From Rhizobium sophoriradicis (GTDB lineage: Bacteria > Pseudomonadota > Alphaproteobacteria > Rhizobiales > Rhizobiaceae), in NCBI RefSeq assembly GCF_003939025.1, contig NZ_RQIH01000009.1, positions 1 to 64,000 of the forward strand: a stretch of DNA of 64,000 nt, in the 5' to 3' direction. Below are positions 36,287 through 46,468 of the stretch, piece after piece. A program made the translations under genes and the position numbers. How positions within the stretch are numbered: position 1 is the stretch's first letter; each line of letters begins with the position of its first letter. The notes beneath the pieces were generated by a model. It was given only the letters and a program-made list of their open reading frames with translations, was not told where the DNA came from and searched no databases.

Positions 36287-37162
36287 TGCCTTGGGTTCAG
36301 GGGGCTTCGGCCGGTAGGTTTCGAAGATCGCTTCGAGATTGCGCTGGTAGCTCTTCTGCACCTCAAGCCCGCTGTCGAACATGGTGTTCAGAATGTTGCT
36401 ATAGCTCTCGATATTGGCTTTTGCCTCCTCCTTCGGCGCCTCCGGCGCCTTGGTCGCCGGTTGTTTGGGCGCCGGCTGTTTGGCTGGCGGCTGCTGGCCG
36501 AGCCCGGTCATCATTTCCTGAAAGGCCTTGGCGAAGGGATTGTCGAGGAAGGGGTTCGGCTGAGGCGCCGGTTCCTGCTTCGGCATCGAAAACATTAGCT
36601 GCATCGCCTGGGTGAAGGGATTGTCGAAGATGTTGGGTTCCGGAGCCTTCGGTTTCGGCGCAAAGCCGGTGCTCTCGAGCCATTTCTGAATGGTCTCGCC
36701 CATTGCCGTGTTGACGAAGGGGTTGACCGGCGAGGCCATCTGGCCGGTCGTCTGCTTGAAGAGCCCGCCCATCAGCGTATCGGCCAAAACGGGCAGCATC
36801 TGCTTGTAGATATCCTGGCCGATCCCGGTCATCTGCGCCGCTTGGGCGGCGACCGCCCGCGAAACCTCTTTGGAGCCGAAGAGCTGGGCGAGGATGTTGT
36901 TGCCGTCGGAAATGCCCTCCGGCGTGAAAGCCCGGCTCATATCCTCGAAATATCGTGCATAATTGCCGGAGGCGACGGCCTGCATCAGCCCGACAAAATC
37001 GTAAGGATTGCTGGTGCTGCGCTTCAGGCCGGCGGAAAAGGCCGGCATCAGCGCCGCCATCGCCTTGGTCGCCTGTTCCTGCGCCAGGTTGAACTGCCGG
37101 GCGACCGCTTCCATCGCCGCACCGTTCTGTGCCTGCATCATCATGTCGAAGAGTGGCAGCAT
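36284..37162 (-). CDS. DUF937-type protein with proline-rich tail
   Basis: A 292-residue soluble protein. It starts MLPLFDMMMQAQNG, and the first 130 residues (EAVARQFNLAQEQATKAMAA, then ILAQLFGSKEVSRAVAAQAA) match the helical DUF937 fold. The middle repeats NPF motifs (SPVNPFVNT, FDNPFTQA, LDNPFAKA). A Pro/Lys/Ala-rich linker (about 230-260) precedes a C-terminal helix ending in PKPPEPKA, which has a phasin-like look (EVQKSYQRNLEAIFETY). The start follows GGGAAAGGGACCTCC. Function unknown; polyester-granule association is a guess. Confidence 0.75.
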   Translation of the reverse strand: MLPLFDMMMQAQNGAAMEAVARQFNLAQEQATKAMAALMPAFSAGLKRSTSNPYDFVGLMQAVASGNYARYFEDMSRAFTPEGISDGNNILAQLFGSKEVSRAVAAQAAQMTGIGQDIYKQMLPVLADTLMGGLFKQTTGQMASPVNPFVNTAMGETIQKWLESTGFAPKPKAPEPNIFDNPFTQAMQLMFSMPKQEPAPQPNPFLDNPFAKAFQEMMTGLGQQPPAKQPAPKQPATKAPEAPKEEAKANIESYSNILNTMFDSGLEVQKSYQRNLEAIFETYRPKPPEPKA

Positions 37163-37337
37163 GGAGGTCCCTTTCCCCGAGTCGTGACGCGTGTAACGCC
37201 AATATATCCGGAAAAGGTAATGTGCAAACCGCTTTTTGCCATAAGACCTTAAAGCCGTTCCAGCAAAGAACCGGAGCGAGTTTTCCAATTGGAGAAGCCC
37301 GCAGATGCGGACGAAGCTGCGAATGATGGTATGCCGC

Positions 37338-37826
37338 TTACCGCCTCGCAAGCATTGGCAAAATCAAGCCCCACCGCGTCTCTTGAGGTGATCCGGACGG
37401 CTTAAAACCCAGTTTCCTGTAAACGGCAATCGCCCATTCATTGGCAGGGTGAGGATCGGTCGCTATATCGGGTACGCCCGCATCGAAGAGAGCCCCCATT
37501 CTCGCCCCGATAAATGCTGATCCGTGCCCAACGCCGATCATTTCGGGGTCTCCTATATATTGATCGATTCCCCGCGATCCCGTGGGAAGCTTGGCGAAAT
37601 GGTGATCTTCCCAGCCGTGGACGGTATAGTCCTGCATGAACGCAAAGGGGCGTCCGGCGGTTGAAACAATCCAACGCGCGACCCTGGGATCAGCCAAGTC
37701 TTCTGCATCGTACGGCTCATCTGAGTCCCACCATACGCGGACATGCGGGTTCGATTGCCATGCTGCAAGCAACGGGAGATCATCCAACGTCGCTCTGCGA
37801 AAACTGTATTGGGTGGCGGCCGTCAT
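37338..37826 (-). CDS. GNAT acetyltransferase, AAC(6')-like
   Basis: A 162-residue acetyl-CoA-dependent N-acetyltransferase. It starts YSFRRATLDDLPLLAAW, has a DDHHF-type acidic-aromatic region (GWEDHHFAKLP), the coenzyme A loop GDPEMIGVGHGSAFI and the final PANEWAIAVYRKLGF. This pattern is that of aminoglycoside 6'-acetyltransferase-like and rhizobactin-type enzymes. Whether it acts on antibiotics, on siderophores or on peptides is not shown. Stands alone on the minus strand, upstream of the DUF937 gene. Confidence 0.85.
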   Translation of the reverse strand: MTAATQYSFRRATLDDLPLLAAWQSNPHVRVWWDSDEPYDAEDLADPRVARWIVSTAGRPFAFMQDYTVHGWEDHHFAKLPTGSRGIDQYIGDPEMIGVGHGSAFIGARMGALFDAGVPDIATDPHPANEWAIAVYRKLGFKPSGSPQETRWGLILPMLARR

Positions 37827-37998
37827 TTGACAAGCTTAGCACGCTGCCAGCCGGTAGACATAGGCTCTTCCAAAACGATTCAAGCTGCGGCGCCTACCGA
37901 AAGCATTGCGACCTGCTACGGCAAGCGCGCTGCCAAGTGTCTCGCTTTCGTCAAGCTGGCAGCCATACGGCTCTGGCTGGCGTTGGTGAGTCCACGTC

Positions 37999-39372
37999 CT
38001 AGTATTGGTAGTCCTCGAAGACCGGTTCCACCGAGCCGTGCCAGCGGCCGTGATAGAGCGACAGCAGATCCTCGGCGAGCGTCGCCTTCTTGGCGAGCAC
38101 CTCGTCGAGCGGCGCCAGGAAGATGCTTTCGTCCTGGCCTTCTCGGTTGAGCTTGCCGCGCGTCTTGAGGCCGGTCCTCGATATGCCGACCACCTCGCGG
38201 GCCACGTCAAGAAGCGCATGCCCGCGAAACTCAGCCTTCAGCCCTTCGGCGGGGACGGCGTCGCGCAGCGCGGCGATCTCGGCAAAGCTCCAATTCCTGG
38301 TCAGTTCGTCGGCCGCCTGGAGGGCCGCATCATCATAGAGCAGGCCGACCCAGAAGGCCGGCAACGCACAGATGCGCCGCCACGGGCCGCCGTCGGCGCC
38401 GCGCATTTCGAGGAAACGCTTCAGCCGCACGTCGGGGAAGAGCGTCGAAAGATGGTTCGTCCAGTCGCCCATCGTCGGCGCCGGATCGGCGACCTCGCCC
38501 TTCAGCGCGCCGTTCATGAACTGGCGGAAGGTGACATGGGTGCAATCGTGATAGCGGCCGTCGCGGACGATGAAATACATCGGCACGTCGAGCGCCCATT
38601 CGGCATAGTCACGGAAACCGAAATCGTCGCGGAACGTGAAATCGAGCAGGCCCGAGCGCCGGTTGTCGGTATCGCGCCAGATATCGCCACGCCAGGAGAG
38701 CAGTCCGTTCGGCTTGCCCTCGGTGAAGGGCGAGGATGCAAAGAGCGCGGTCGCCAAGGATTGCAGCTTCATCGAGACGCGCATCTTCTGGCGCATGTCG
38801 GCTTCCGAGGAGAAATCGAGATTCACCTGGATCGTGCAGGTGCGGTACATCATGTCGAGACCCTTGCTGCCGACCTTCGGCATGTAGCGGGTCATGATCT
38901 CGTAGCGCGATTTCGGCATGTGCGGCGTTTGCGCATAGGTCCATTTAGGACTGCCGCCGATGCCGAGGAAGCGGATGCCCATCGGTTCGGCGATTTCGCG
39001 CAGCGTCGCCAGGTGCTGGTTCGATTCCCTGCAGGTTTCGTGGAGCGTCTCCAGCGGCGCGCCGGAGAGTTCGAACTGGCCGCCGGGCTCGATCGAGATG
39101 GCGCCCATGCCGCTCTGTTCGGCCAGGCCAATGATGTTGCCGCCGTCCATGATCGGCTCCCAGCCGCTCTTTTCCTGGAGGCCGGTGAGCAGGGCCGAAA
39201 TGCTGGCATCACCGAAATAGGGAACCGGGCTGTTGTCGGCGCGGAAGAAGGCGAATTTCTCGTGTTCGGTGCCGATCCGGAAGCGCTCCCGCGGCTTGTT
39301 GCCCGCGGCGATGTAATCGGTCAGATCCTGAACCGAAGAGAGCGGTGTCTGGTCGGTAGTGTCGCGGGCCAT
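37999..39372 (-). CDS. gshA: Glutamate-cysteine ligase
   Basis: GshA (457 residues) joins glutamate and cysteine with ATP, the first step of glutathione synthesis. It is the plant/alphaproteobacterial type: FRIGTEHEKFAF (active-site start), MDGGNIIGLAEQ, ISIEPGGQFELSGAPL, MYRTCTIQVNLDF with conserved Cys, and FLEMRGADGGPWRRI. Cytoplasmic. Start at the ATG before ARDTTDQTP. Glutathione is important for rhizobial symbiosis and stress. The rsmE gene lies upstream on the same strand after 147 bases. Confidence 0.95.
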   Translation of the reverse strand: MARDTTDQTPLSSVQDLTDYIAAGNKPRERFRIGTEHEKFAFFRADNSPVPYFGDASISALLTGLQEKSGWEPIMDGGNIIGLAEQSGMGAISIEPGGQFELSGAPLETLHETCRESNQHLATLREIAEPMGIRFLGIGGSPKWTYAQTPHMPKSRYEIMTRYMPKVGSKGLDMMYRTCTIQVNLDFSSEADMRQKMRVSMKLQSLATALFASSPFTEGKPNGLLSWRGDIWRDTDNRRSGLLDFTFRDDFGFRDYAEWALDVPMYFIVRDGRYHDCTHVTFRQFMNGALKGEVADPAPTMGDWTNHLSTLFPDVRLKRFLEMRGADGGPWRRICALPAFWVGLLYDDAALQAADELTRNWSFAEIAALRDAVPAEGLKAEFRGHALLDVAREVVGISRTGLKTRGKLNREGQDESIFLAPLDEVLAKKATLAEDLLSLYHGRWHGSVEPVFEDYQY

Positions 39373-39519
39373 GCGGGTACCTGTATTCGAAAAAAGCGCC
39401 CAGGGGGCAGGGCAGCTGGAAGGCTGATTAGGACCCAAGTCAGGTCTGTTGCAAGTGAAATTCTTTCAACGACGCATCAAAAAAATAGCAGCGATTTCCA
39501 TGTCCACCCGTTTTCGCCG

Positions 39520-40257
39520 TCAGCTCCAGTCGCCGATCGTCGCCTGCACCACGGCGAGGGCGGCAACGGCTGCCGTATCGGCCCGCAGGATGCGCGGTCC
39601 GAGCGGAATGGCGGTGACGAAATCGAGGCTTCGAAGCCGCGCGCGTTCCTCTTCGGAAAAGCCGCCCTCCGGCCCGACGAGCAGAGCGAGATGCCTTTCC
39701 CGGATCGCCGAGAGCACCGGTAGCGGGTTTTGCCCGGCATCGCCCTCGTCGCAATAGATGATGCGGCGCTCTTTCGGCCAGCGGTCGAGCAGGTCGGAGA
39801 GCTTCACCGGTTCGGCCACAGCGGGAATGCCGAGAACGCCGCATTGCTCGGCCGCCTCGACGACATTGGCGCGCAGCTTGTCGAGGTTGGTGATCTTGCC
39901 CTGCACGTGCTGGGTCATGACCGGCTGCAGCAGCCCGGCGCCCATTTCCACCGCCTTCTGCACCAGATAATCCATGCGGCCGACTTTGAGCGGCGCAAAC
40001 AGATAATGCAGGTCGCAGGGAGAGGGCTGCGGCCGCGTCTCTTCGATTGCCGTCAGCAGGATGCGTTTGCGCGTGGGGAAGCTGAGGCTGGCTTTCCACT
40101 CGCCGTCACGGCCGTTGAAAAGCAGAATCTCGGCATCCGCCTCCATCCTCAGTACATTGGCGAGATAGTTGAACTGCTCGGCGCTCGCCTCCACGACGGC
40201 GCCGGCAGAAAGCGGCGCGTCGACGAAAAGACGTTGCATGCGGAAATTGGCGCGCAT
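39520..40257 (-). CDS. rsmE: 16S rRNA m3U1498 methyltransferase
   Basis: RsmE (245 residues) methylates N3 of U1498 in 16S rRNA. N-terminal PUA-like domain ([10 protein letters not shown], then [20 protein letters not shown]) and a C-terminal SPOUT methyltransferase with the trefoil knot: [42 protein letters not shown] (about 180-192) and [16 protein letters not shown]. The start at 40257 gives the usual [11 protein letters not shown] opening; 40239 is also possible. All catalytic regions are present. Confidence 0.94.
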   Translation of the reverse strand: MRANFRMQRLFVDAPLSAGAVVEASAEQFNYLANVLRMEADAEILLFNGRDGEWKASLSFPTRKRILLTAIEETRPQPSPCDLHYLFAPLKVGRMDYLVQKAVEMGAGLLQPVMTQHVQGKITNLDKLRANVVEAAEQCGVLGIPAVAEPVKLSDLLDRWPKERRIIYCDEGDAGQNPLPVLSAIRERHLALLVGPEGGFSEEERARLRSLDFVTAIPLGPRILRADTAAVAALAVVQATIGDWS

Positions 40258-40370
40258 TCGAAAGCTCGGGTATTGAGCATGTCTCGCAAAAGTGTGCAGG
40301 GTTTTGCGTCGAAGACATGCTGGAAAACAAAGACCTAAAGCGCAGCACGCGAATCTGAACGCGACGCGCT

Positions 40371-41870
40371 TTAGACGAAGAGCGCGAACATACCCCAATA
40401 AATCACGGCCGCAAGCGCTCCCGAGACCGGCACGGTGACGATCCAGGCGGCGACGATCGTCATGAAGTGCGAGCGGCGCACGAGATAGCGCCGGCGCCTC
40501 TCATGGATGTTCGGCTCCTCCGGCTCGTCGATGTCGAAGCTCTCGGCCTTGCGCCTGATATAGGCGATGCGGCGCTTCGAATGGCGCGTATACCATTCGC
40601 GGAAGAAGCCGACGCCGAAAACGGCGCCGACGGCGATATGCGTGGTGCTGACCGGCAGGCCGAGCCAGGAGGCGACGATGACGGTGAAGGCGGTCGACAG
40701 CGCGACGCAATAGGCCCGCATCGGATTGAGCCTGGTGATCTCCTCGCCGACTAGGCGGATCAGCCGCGGTCCGAACAGCAGCAGGCCGACGGAGATGCCG
40801 AAGGCGCCGATCAGCATCACCCAGAGCGGCGGATGCCCGAGGCCGTCGCCGCCGCCGATGCCGACCGAATGGACGATCGCCGAAAGCGGCCCGACTGCGT
40901 TCGAAACGTCGTTGGCGCCATGCGCGAAGGAAAGCAGCGCCGCAGAACCGATCAGCGGCAACCGGAACAGCACCCGCAGCGAGCTGTTGCGGTTTTCGAG
41001 ATCCCGCGCCTGGGCGAGCACGAGCGGCCGGGCGGCAAGCCAGCTGACCAGCCCAATGCCGATGCCGATGAGGATTATGGTGAAGGACGGGAACTTGCCG
41101 GCGGGAGAGAGCTGCAACACCATATAGGCCATGAAGCCGCCGGCCATCACCGCGACCAGCACCGGCACCCAGCGCTGAGCCGCGGCGATCTTGTCGTCGC
41201 GATAGATGATCAGGGTCTTGACGAGGTATAGCAGGCCGGCCGCGATCAGGCCGCCGATCAGCGGCGAGGTGATCCAGCTCGAAGTGATCTCCAGCATCAC
41301 CCGCCAGTTCACGGGCTCGGGGCCTACGGCCGAGATGCCGGCGCCGATCACCGCTCCGACGATTGCGTGTGTGGTGGAAACGGGCGCGTTCATCCAGGTT
41401 GCGAGGTTGATCCAGAGGGCGGCCGCCGTCAGCGCCGCCATCATGATCCAGCCGAGAAGCGCCGGCGGCACCTGGGCGGTGTCAACAATATCGGAGGAAA
41501 TCGTCTTGACGACCTCGCCGCCGGCGATCGTGGCGCCTAGGACTTCGAAAATCGCGGCAATGACGAGTGCCTGGCCCATCGTCATCGCGCGTGCACCGAC
41601 GGCCGCACCGACATTGTTGGTCACGTCGTTGGCGCCGATATTCATTGCCATGTAGCCGGCAAGGGCCGCCGCCGCCACGACGAGCACCGCTCCAGGGCGA
41701 TCGAACACGTAGACCCCGGCAAAGATCATCGTCAGGCCGACGAAGATCAGCCCGAGGCCGGGCGCCACCAGCCGCCGCAAGACGTGCTTGGCCACATCCT
41801 CGGCATGGGTGATCTTGGCGAGGTCCTTGTCGAGCGTGCGTTTGGTGAGGACGGCGGGACGTGGCGGCAT
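40371..41870 (-). CDS. pit: PiT-family inorganic phosphate transporter
   Basis: A 499-residue inner-membrane phosphate/proton (or metal-phosphate) symporter. The PiT signature occurs twice as expected of the inverted repeat: [19 protein letters not shown] near helix 2 and [12 protein letters not shown] in the second half. Matching [16 protein letters not shown] and [16 protein letters not shown] segments follow each. About ten to eleven helices, with a cytoplasmic loop rich in Arg near the C-terminus ([17 protein letters not shown]). No pap/phoU-like partner gene is adjacent. The ATG at 41870 is preferred over a TTG six codons earlier. Confidence 0.95.
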   Translation of the reverse strand: MPPRPAVLTKRTLDKDLAKITHAEDVAKHVLRRLVAPGLGLIFVGLTMIFAGVYVFDRPGAVLVVAAAALAGYMAMNIGANDVTNNVGAAVGARAMTMGQALVIAAIFEVLGATIAGGEVVKTISSDIVDTAQVPPALLGWIMMAALTAAALWINLATWMNAPVSTTHAIVGAVIGAGISAVGPEPVNWRVMLEITSSWITSPLIGGLIAAGLLYLVKTLIIYRDDKIAAAQRWVPVLVAVMAGGFMAYMVLQLSPAGKFPSFTIILIGIGIGLVSWLAARPLVLAQARDLENRNSSLRVLFRLPLIGSAALLSFAHGANDVSNAVGPLSAIVHSVGIGGGDGLGHPPLWVMLIGAFGISVGLLLFGPRLIRLVGEEITRLNPMRAYCVALSTAFTVIVASWLGLPVSTTHIAVGAVFGVGFFREWYTRHSKRRIAYIRRKAESFDIDEPEEPNIHERRRRYLVRRSHFMTIVAAWIVTVPVSGALAAVIYWGMFALFV

Positions 41871-41932
41871 TCTTTTTTCCAGGGACAAATCTGCGTCTGG
41901 GCTGCTTTCTTAGCAGCGCAAGATGGCAGGAT

Positions 41933-42475
41933 TCATTCCGCCGGAATTTGTTTCGCCGTGGGAGCCTGCTTTGCCGCTTTGGGCGAAAGCCTGTCGCTCA
42001 TCTTTCGCTTGAAGGTGAGGAAAAGGCCGCGCAGCTCCGGCTCGCGCACACGCCCGGCTGCTTCGTCGAGCGAGACCCATTCGATGCGGCGCTCGCCTTT
42101 TTCCTTGAAGTTCTTCGCCATGTCGGTGACTTCGAGCGCATAGACCTGCACCTTGCAGACCACCTGCACTCCGTCGCGCAGCAACTTCGGATAGGTGTAG
42201 GCGCCGAGCGTCTCCATCTCGGCGACGCCGCGAACACCGGCTTCCTCGAAGGCTTCCTGCGCGGCGACCTCATGAGCGGATTTTCCGCTCATCGGCCAGC
42301 CCTTGGGAATAACCCAGCGGCCGGTGTCGCGGCTCGTCATCAGGAGCACCTCGACCTCACCGCTCTTCTTCTTCACCCGGTAACAGATGGCACCATATTG
42401 CTGTCGCGGCGGGCGCCGGAACATCAGTTGCACATCAGATGCCAGTCGGGCGAGAAGAGTCAATTGTCGGGTCAC
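41933..42475 (-). CDS. Nudix hydrolase
   Basis: A 180-residue nucleoside-diphosphate-X hydrolase. The Nudix box spans about 59-81: GWPMSGKSAHEVAAQEAFEE then AG, with its Glu residues in place for Mg. Before it lies RWVIPKG. RRIEWVSLDEA and the KRKMSDR end are typical of the alphaproteobacterial (DIPP-like, inositol polyphosphate) group. An alternative start at the ATG 17 codons on (42424) would give MFRRPPRQQYG, also common. Substrate not known. It is the next gene after the phosphate transporter, on the same strand. Confidence 0.88.
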   Translation of the reverse strand: MTRQLTLLARLASDVQLMFRRPPRQQYGAICYRVKKKSGEVEVLLMTSRDTGRWVIPKGWPMSGKSAHEVAAQEAFEEAGVRGVAEMETLGAYTYPKLLRDGVQVVCKVQVYALEVTDMAKNFKEKGERRIEWVSLDEAAGRVREPELRGLFLTFKRKMSDRLSPKAAKQAPTAKQIPAE

Positions 42476-42754
42476 CTTCGCAGTGGTTGTTAGGAATCAC
42501 TCATATACGTTACTTGTATCACACAAAGCTTACGCAATCCAAAAGCGGCAGGACGATCCGAACAGCAATTTTATTACCGTTCATACGGGAAATCGAGCTG
42601 GGGCAGGCTCGAAATAACCGTCACGACCTGTCTCGAATGCGTCCTGTTGCACAGGTGTACAATATGATGCTGCTGTGCCACCTAATCAATGGCGGCGCCA
42701 ATTGTTCCACCAGGATTTTTGCAAATGTGGTAACTGTGCATCGCCTTCGCGCAA

Positions 42755-43651
42755 TCAGCGCTCCCAATAGGGGACAGGCCCGTAAAGCTCGGCGAAATAG
42801 TCGATGAACAGCCGCACCTTGGCGGGCAGGAATTGCCGGCTGGGATAGACGGCCGACAGCGTGACATTGGGCGAGCCCTCATAGGCCGGCAGCACCTGCA
42901 CCAGACGGCCGGCCTTGAGCTCTTCGCCGATATCCCAGGTAGAGCGCAGCGCGATGCCGAGTCCAGATATGACAGCCTCGCGGATCACTTCGCTGGAGTT
43001 GGTGACCAGCATGCCTTCCGGCCGCAGGCTGAGCGCCCCATTCGGCCCGTTCAGCCGCCAGTTGTCGCCATTGTGTGCCGGCAGGCAGCGATGGTGTTTC
43101 AGATCGTCGATATCACGCGGCTCGCCATGTGCCGAGAGATAATCCGGCGAGGCGCAGAGCAGCCGGCGAACCGGCGCCAGCCGCCGGGCGACGAGGCTGG
43201 AATCGGTGAGTTCGGCGATACGGATCGCCAGATCAAAGCCGCCACCGACGATGTCGCTGAATTCGTCGGTCAGAACCAGGTTGATCGCCAGCTCCGGATG
43301 CGCCTGCATGAAGGCCTTCAGGTGCGGCGCGATATGCATGCGGCCGAAGGAGGTCGGTGCCGAGATCTTCAGCGTCCCGTGCATCTGCGCCGCGCGGCCG
43401 GAAATATAAAATTCGGCCTCTTCCAGCCCGGCTAGGATGCCGAGAACGCGGTCGTAGAAACCCTGGCCGGCCTCCGTCAGCGAGATCTGCCGCGTCGTGC
43501 GCTGCAAAAGCCGGGTGCCGAGCCGGTCCTCCAGCCGCTTGATGCGCTTGGAAACGACGGCGGGAGAAAAGCCGAGCATGCGCCCGGCAAGCGACATGCT
43601 CCCCGTCGAAACGACCTTGGCAAAGAATTCGAGATCGCCCAGATTGGTCAT
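42755..43651 (-). CDS. LysR-family regulator divergent from glcDEF
   Basis: A 298-residue regulator. HTH: LEFFAKVVSTGSMSLAGRML, then FSPAVVSKRIKRLEDRLG, wing RTTRQISLTEAGQGFYDR. The effector domain begins HGTLKISAPTSFGRMHIAPH, the CrgA/DsdC-like group. The start could be ten codons upstream (43681). It lies 159 bases from glcD on the other strand, so it probably controls the glycolate oxidase genes in response to glycolate or a related acid. In enterobacteria that role belongs to the GntR-type GlcC, so this would be a different control. Confidence 0.9.
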   Translation of the reverse strand: MTNLGDLEFFAKVVSTGSMSLAGRMLGFSPAVVSKRIKRLEDRLGTRLLQRTTRQISLTEAGQGFYDRVLGILAGLEEAEFYISGRAAQMHGTLKISAPTSFGRMHIAPHLKAFMQAHPELAINLVLTDEFSDIVGGGFDLAIRIAELTDSSLVARRLAPVRRLLCASPDYLSAHGEPRDIDDLKHHRCLPAHNGDNWRLNGPNGALSLRPEGMLVTNSSEVIREAVISGLGIALRSTWDIGEELKAGRLVQVLPAYEGSPNVTLSAVYPSRQFLPAKVRLFIDYFAELYGPVPYWER

Positions 43652-43809
43652 AAGCTTTTGTGACTTTTCCCCTTTTGGCATAAGTGCTTAGCATTTGCGC
43701 CAGTTTCGAGAAAGTGCTAAGCCGATCTGCCCGCGGCAGGGAGGTTCGCGGCCGGCTTCCGCTGTCGTCTTCCCGTGTCATTCCCGTCGCCAGGGCTAAG
43801 GAGAACGCC

Positions 43810-45249
43810 ATGTCCGACGCCATTTCGTTTCTCGCCCCGCGCGCCGATGTGCTTGCGCGCCGAGCTCAAATCGTCGCCGATCTCACCGATCTGCTGCCGC
43901 CGGAATGCCTGGTTCATGAGGCGCGCGAACTGGTGCCCTTCGAGACCGATGCCTTCGTTTCCTATCGCCGCCTGCCGCTCGCCGTCGCCCTGCCGCGCAC
44001 CACGGCCGAGGTTGCAGCCGTCATGCGTTATTGCCATCGCTACGGCGTTCCGGTCGTGCCGCGCGGCGCCGGCACCTCGCTTTCCGGCGGCGCCATTCCG
44101 CAGGAGGATGCCGTCGTGCTCGGCCTGTCGAAGATGAACCGCATCCTTGAGATCGATCTGCCGAACCGCGTCGCGGTGGTGCAGGCGGGCGTGACCAATC
44201 TCAGTATCTCGGAGTCCGTGTCGGCGGAGGGGTTTTTCTACGCGCCCGACCCGAGTTCGCAGCTCGCCTGCACCATCGGCGGCAATATCGGCATGAATTC
44301 CGGCGGCGCCCACTGTCTGAAATATGGCGTGACCACCAACAACCTGCTCGGTGTTCGGATGGTGCTGGTCGACGGCACGGTGATCGAGCTCGGCGGCAAG
44401 GCGCTCGATGCAGCCGGCTATGACCTGCTCGGTCTCGTCTGCGGCCATGAAGGCCAGCTCGGCATCGTCACCGAGGCGACCGTGCGGCTGATCGCCAAGC
44501 CGGAAGGCGCCCGCCCGGTGCTCTTCGGCTTCGAAGCTTCAGAAGAGGCGGGCGCCTGCGTTGCCGATATCATTGCCGCCGGCATCATCCCCGTTGCGAT
44601 CGAATTCATGGACAAGCCGGCGATCGAGATCTGCGAGGCCTTCGCCCATGCCGGCTATCCGCTGGATGTCGGCGCGCTCTTGATCGTCGAGGTCGAGGGT
44701 TCGGAGGCGGAGATGGACGCCATGCTGAAGGACGTGGTCGACATCGCCCGCAGGCACGGTGTCAAGACCGTGCGCGAATGCCAGTCGGCCACCGAAGCGG
44801 CGCTGATCTGGAAGGGCCGCAAATCTGCCTTCGGCGCCACCGGCCGCATCGCCGACTATATCTGCATGGACGGCACCGTGCCGCTCAGCCAGCTGTCGCA
44901 CGTCTTGAAGAAGACCGCCGAGATCGTCGATCATTACGGCCTGCGTGTCGCCAACGTCTTCCATGCCGGCGACGGCAACATGCATCCGCTGATCCTTTTC
45001 AACGCCAACGATCCGCAGGATGCCGCCCGTGCCGAAGCCGCCGGCAACGATATCCTCAAGCTCTGCGTCGATGCCGGCGGCTGCCTCACCGGCGAGCACG
45101 GCGTCGGCATCGAAAAGCGTGACCTGATGCGGCATCAGTATTCGGAGGCCGATCTGGCCCAGCAGATGGCGGTGCGCGCCGCCTTCGATCCCGGCTGGCT
45201 CCTCAACCCGTCGAAGGTCTTTCCGCTGGAAGGACGCCCCGCCGCATGA
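43810..45249 (+). CDS. glcD: Glycolate oxidase subunit GlcD (FAD-linked)
   Basis: A 479-residue FAD enzyme that oxidises glycolate to glyoxylate with GlcE and GlcF. The PCMH-type FAD domain is seen in VVPRGAGTSLSGGAIP (about 80-95) and IGGNIGMNSGGAHCLKYG. The C-terminal FAD_oxidase_C domain has VFHAGDGNMHPLILF and GGCLTGEHGVGIEKRD, with the catalytic His region. TAAGGAGAACGCC precedes the ATG. It overlaps glcE by four bases (ATGA). Glycolate arises from phosphoglycolate salvage and from plants. Confidence 0.96.
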   Translation: MSDAISFLAPRADVLARRAQIVADLTDLLPPECLVHEARELVPFETDAFVSYRRLPLAVALPRTTAEVAAVMRYCHRYGVPVVPRGAGTSLSGGAIPQEDAVVLGLSKMNRILEIDLPNRVAVVQAGVTNLSISESVSAEGFFYAPDPSSQLACTIGGNIGMNSGGAHCLKYGVTTNNLLGVRMVLVDGTVIELGGKALDAAGYDLLGLVCGHEGQLGIVTEATVRLIAKPEGARPVLFGFEASEEAGACVADIIAAGIIPVAIEFMDKPAIEICEAFAHAGYPLDVGALLIVEVEGSEAEMDAMLKDVVDIARRHGVKTVRECQSATEAALIWKGRKSAFGATGRIADYICMDGTVPLSQLSHVLKKTAEIVDHYGLRVANVFHAGDGNMHPLILFNANDPQDAARAEAAGNDILKLCVDAGGCLTGEHGVGIEKRDLMRHQYSEADLAQQMAVRAAFDPGWLLNPSKVFPLEGRPAA

Positions 45250-46445
45250 TCGATCTGATGCCGACGAGCGAGGAACAGGCGGCGGCGATCGTCCGCGCCC
45301 ATGCGGAGATGAACCGGCCACTCGCGATCTGCGGCGGCGATACGCGCTCGGGTTTCGGCAATGCCGTTGCAGCCGAAGATCGGTTGCGATCGACCAGGCT
45401 TGCCGGCATCATCGCCTACAATCCCGGCGAGATGGTCATGACAGCCCGTTCGGGTACGCCGCTTGCCGAGGTCGAGGCGGCGCTGTCCGAAAATAGCCAG
45501 ATGCTTGCCTTCGAGCCGATGGATCATCGCCCCATTATGGCGAGGTCCGGCGAGCCGACCATCGGCGGCGTCTTTGCAGCCAATGTCTCCGGCCCGCGCC
45601 GGCTGGTTGCGGGCGCTGCCCGCGACAGTCTGCTCGGCGTGCGCTTCGTCAACGGCAGCGGCGAGATCATCAAGGCCGGCGGCCGGGTGATGAAAAATGT
45701 CACCGGCCTCGATCTCGTCAAGCTGATCGCCGGCTCGCATGGTACGCTGGGTTTTTTGACCGAAGTCACCTTTCGCGTGCCGCCGCGCCCGAAGACGGAG
45801 CGGACGGTGGTTCTCTCAGGCCTCAACGACGCCGAGGCGGCAAAGGCCATGGCCGCGGCAATGGCGCTGCCGGTCGAAGTCTCGGGTGCGGCGCATCTGC
45901 CCTTGACGGTGACCTGGAAATTCCTCGCCGGCAAATTGCCCGAGGGCGAGGCGACGGTTCTGCGTATCGAAGGTTTGGCCGGATCGGTCGATGCGCGTAT
46001 CGAAAAGCTCGCGGCGGCGATGTCGGCTTTTGCAACGGTGGCGCGGCTGGATGAGCCGGAGAGCCGCCGACTCTGGCGGGAAATCCGCGATGTGATGCCC
46101 TATGCCGACGGCACGGGGCGGCCGGTCTGGCGCGTCTCGGTCGCCCCCGGCACCGCCCATCAGCTGGTCGCAGCGCTCCGTCTCGAAGCCGGCGTCGATG
46201 CCTTTTATGATTGGCAAGGCGGCCTCGTCTGGATGCGCATGGAGGCGGAGCCGGAGGCTGAGCTGGTCCGCCGCTTCATCAAGGCGCTGGGCGGCGGCCA
46301 CGCGACGCTGATCCGCGCCTCCGCTGCGGCGAGGGCGGCAACGGCCGCCTTTCATCCGGAGCCCGAGGCGGTGGCGATGCTGTCGCGGCGGGTGAAGGAG
46401 AAGTTTGATCCGGCTGGGATTTTCAATCCGGGGAAGATGGGATGA
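45246..46445 (+). CDS. glcE: Glycolate oxidase subunit GlcE
   Basis: A 399-residue FAD-binding subunit. It starts MIDLMPTSEEQAAAIVRAHA; the PCMH FAD fold is visible in MTARSGTPLAEVEAAL, SGEPTIGGVFAANVSGPRR and VMKNVTGLDLVKLIAGSHGT. Shorter than GlcD and without its C-terminal catalytic block, as in the family. Start overlaps the glcD stop by four bases (translational coupling). The next gene, glcF, is 237 bases away, separated by a long inverted repeat. Confidence 0.95.
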   Translation: MIDLMPTSEEQAAAIVRAHAEMNRPLAICGGDTRSGFGNAVAAEDRLRSTRLAGIIAYNPGEMVMTARSGTPLAEVEAALSENSQMLAFEPMDHRPIMARSGEPTIGGVFAANVSGPRRLVAGAARDSLLGVRFVNGSGEIIKAGGRVMKNVTGLDLVKLIAGSHGTLGFLTEVTFRVPPRPKTERTVVLSGLNDAEAAKAMAAAMALPVEVSGAAHLPLTVTWKFLAGKLPEGEATVLRIEGLAGSVDARIEKLAAAMSAFATVARLDEPESRRLWREIRDVMPYADGTGRPVWRVSVAPGTAHQLVAALRLEAGVDAFYDWQGGLVWMRMEAEPEAELVRRFIKALGGGHATLIRASAAARAATAAFHPEPEAVAMLSRRVKEKFDPAGIFNPGKMG

Positions 46446-46468
46446 GAAGATGAGTGCGCGCGCGGAGT

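Noticed and set aside
38005..39723. 572-codon open frame antisense to gshA
   Set aside because: Antisense shadow. The minus-strand gshA frame has all catalytic motifs.
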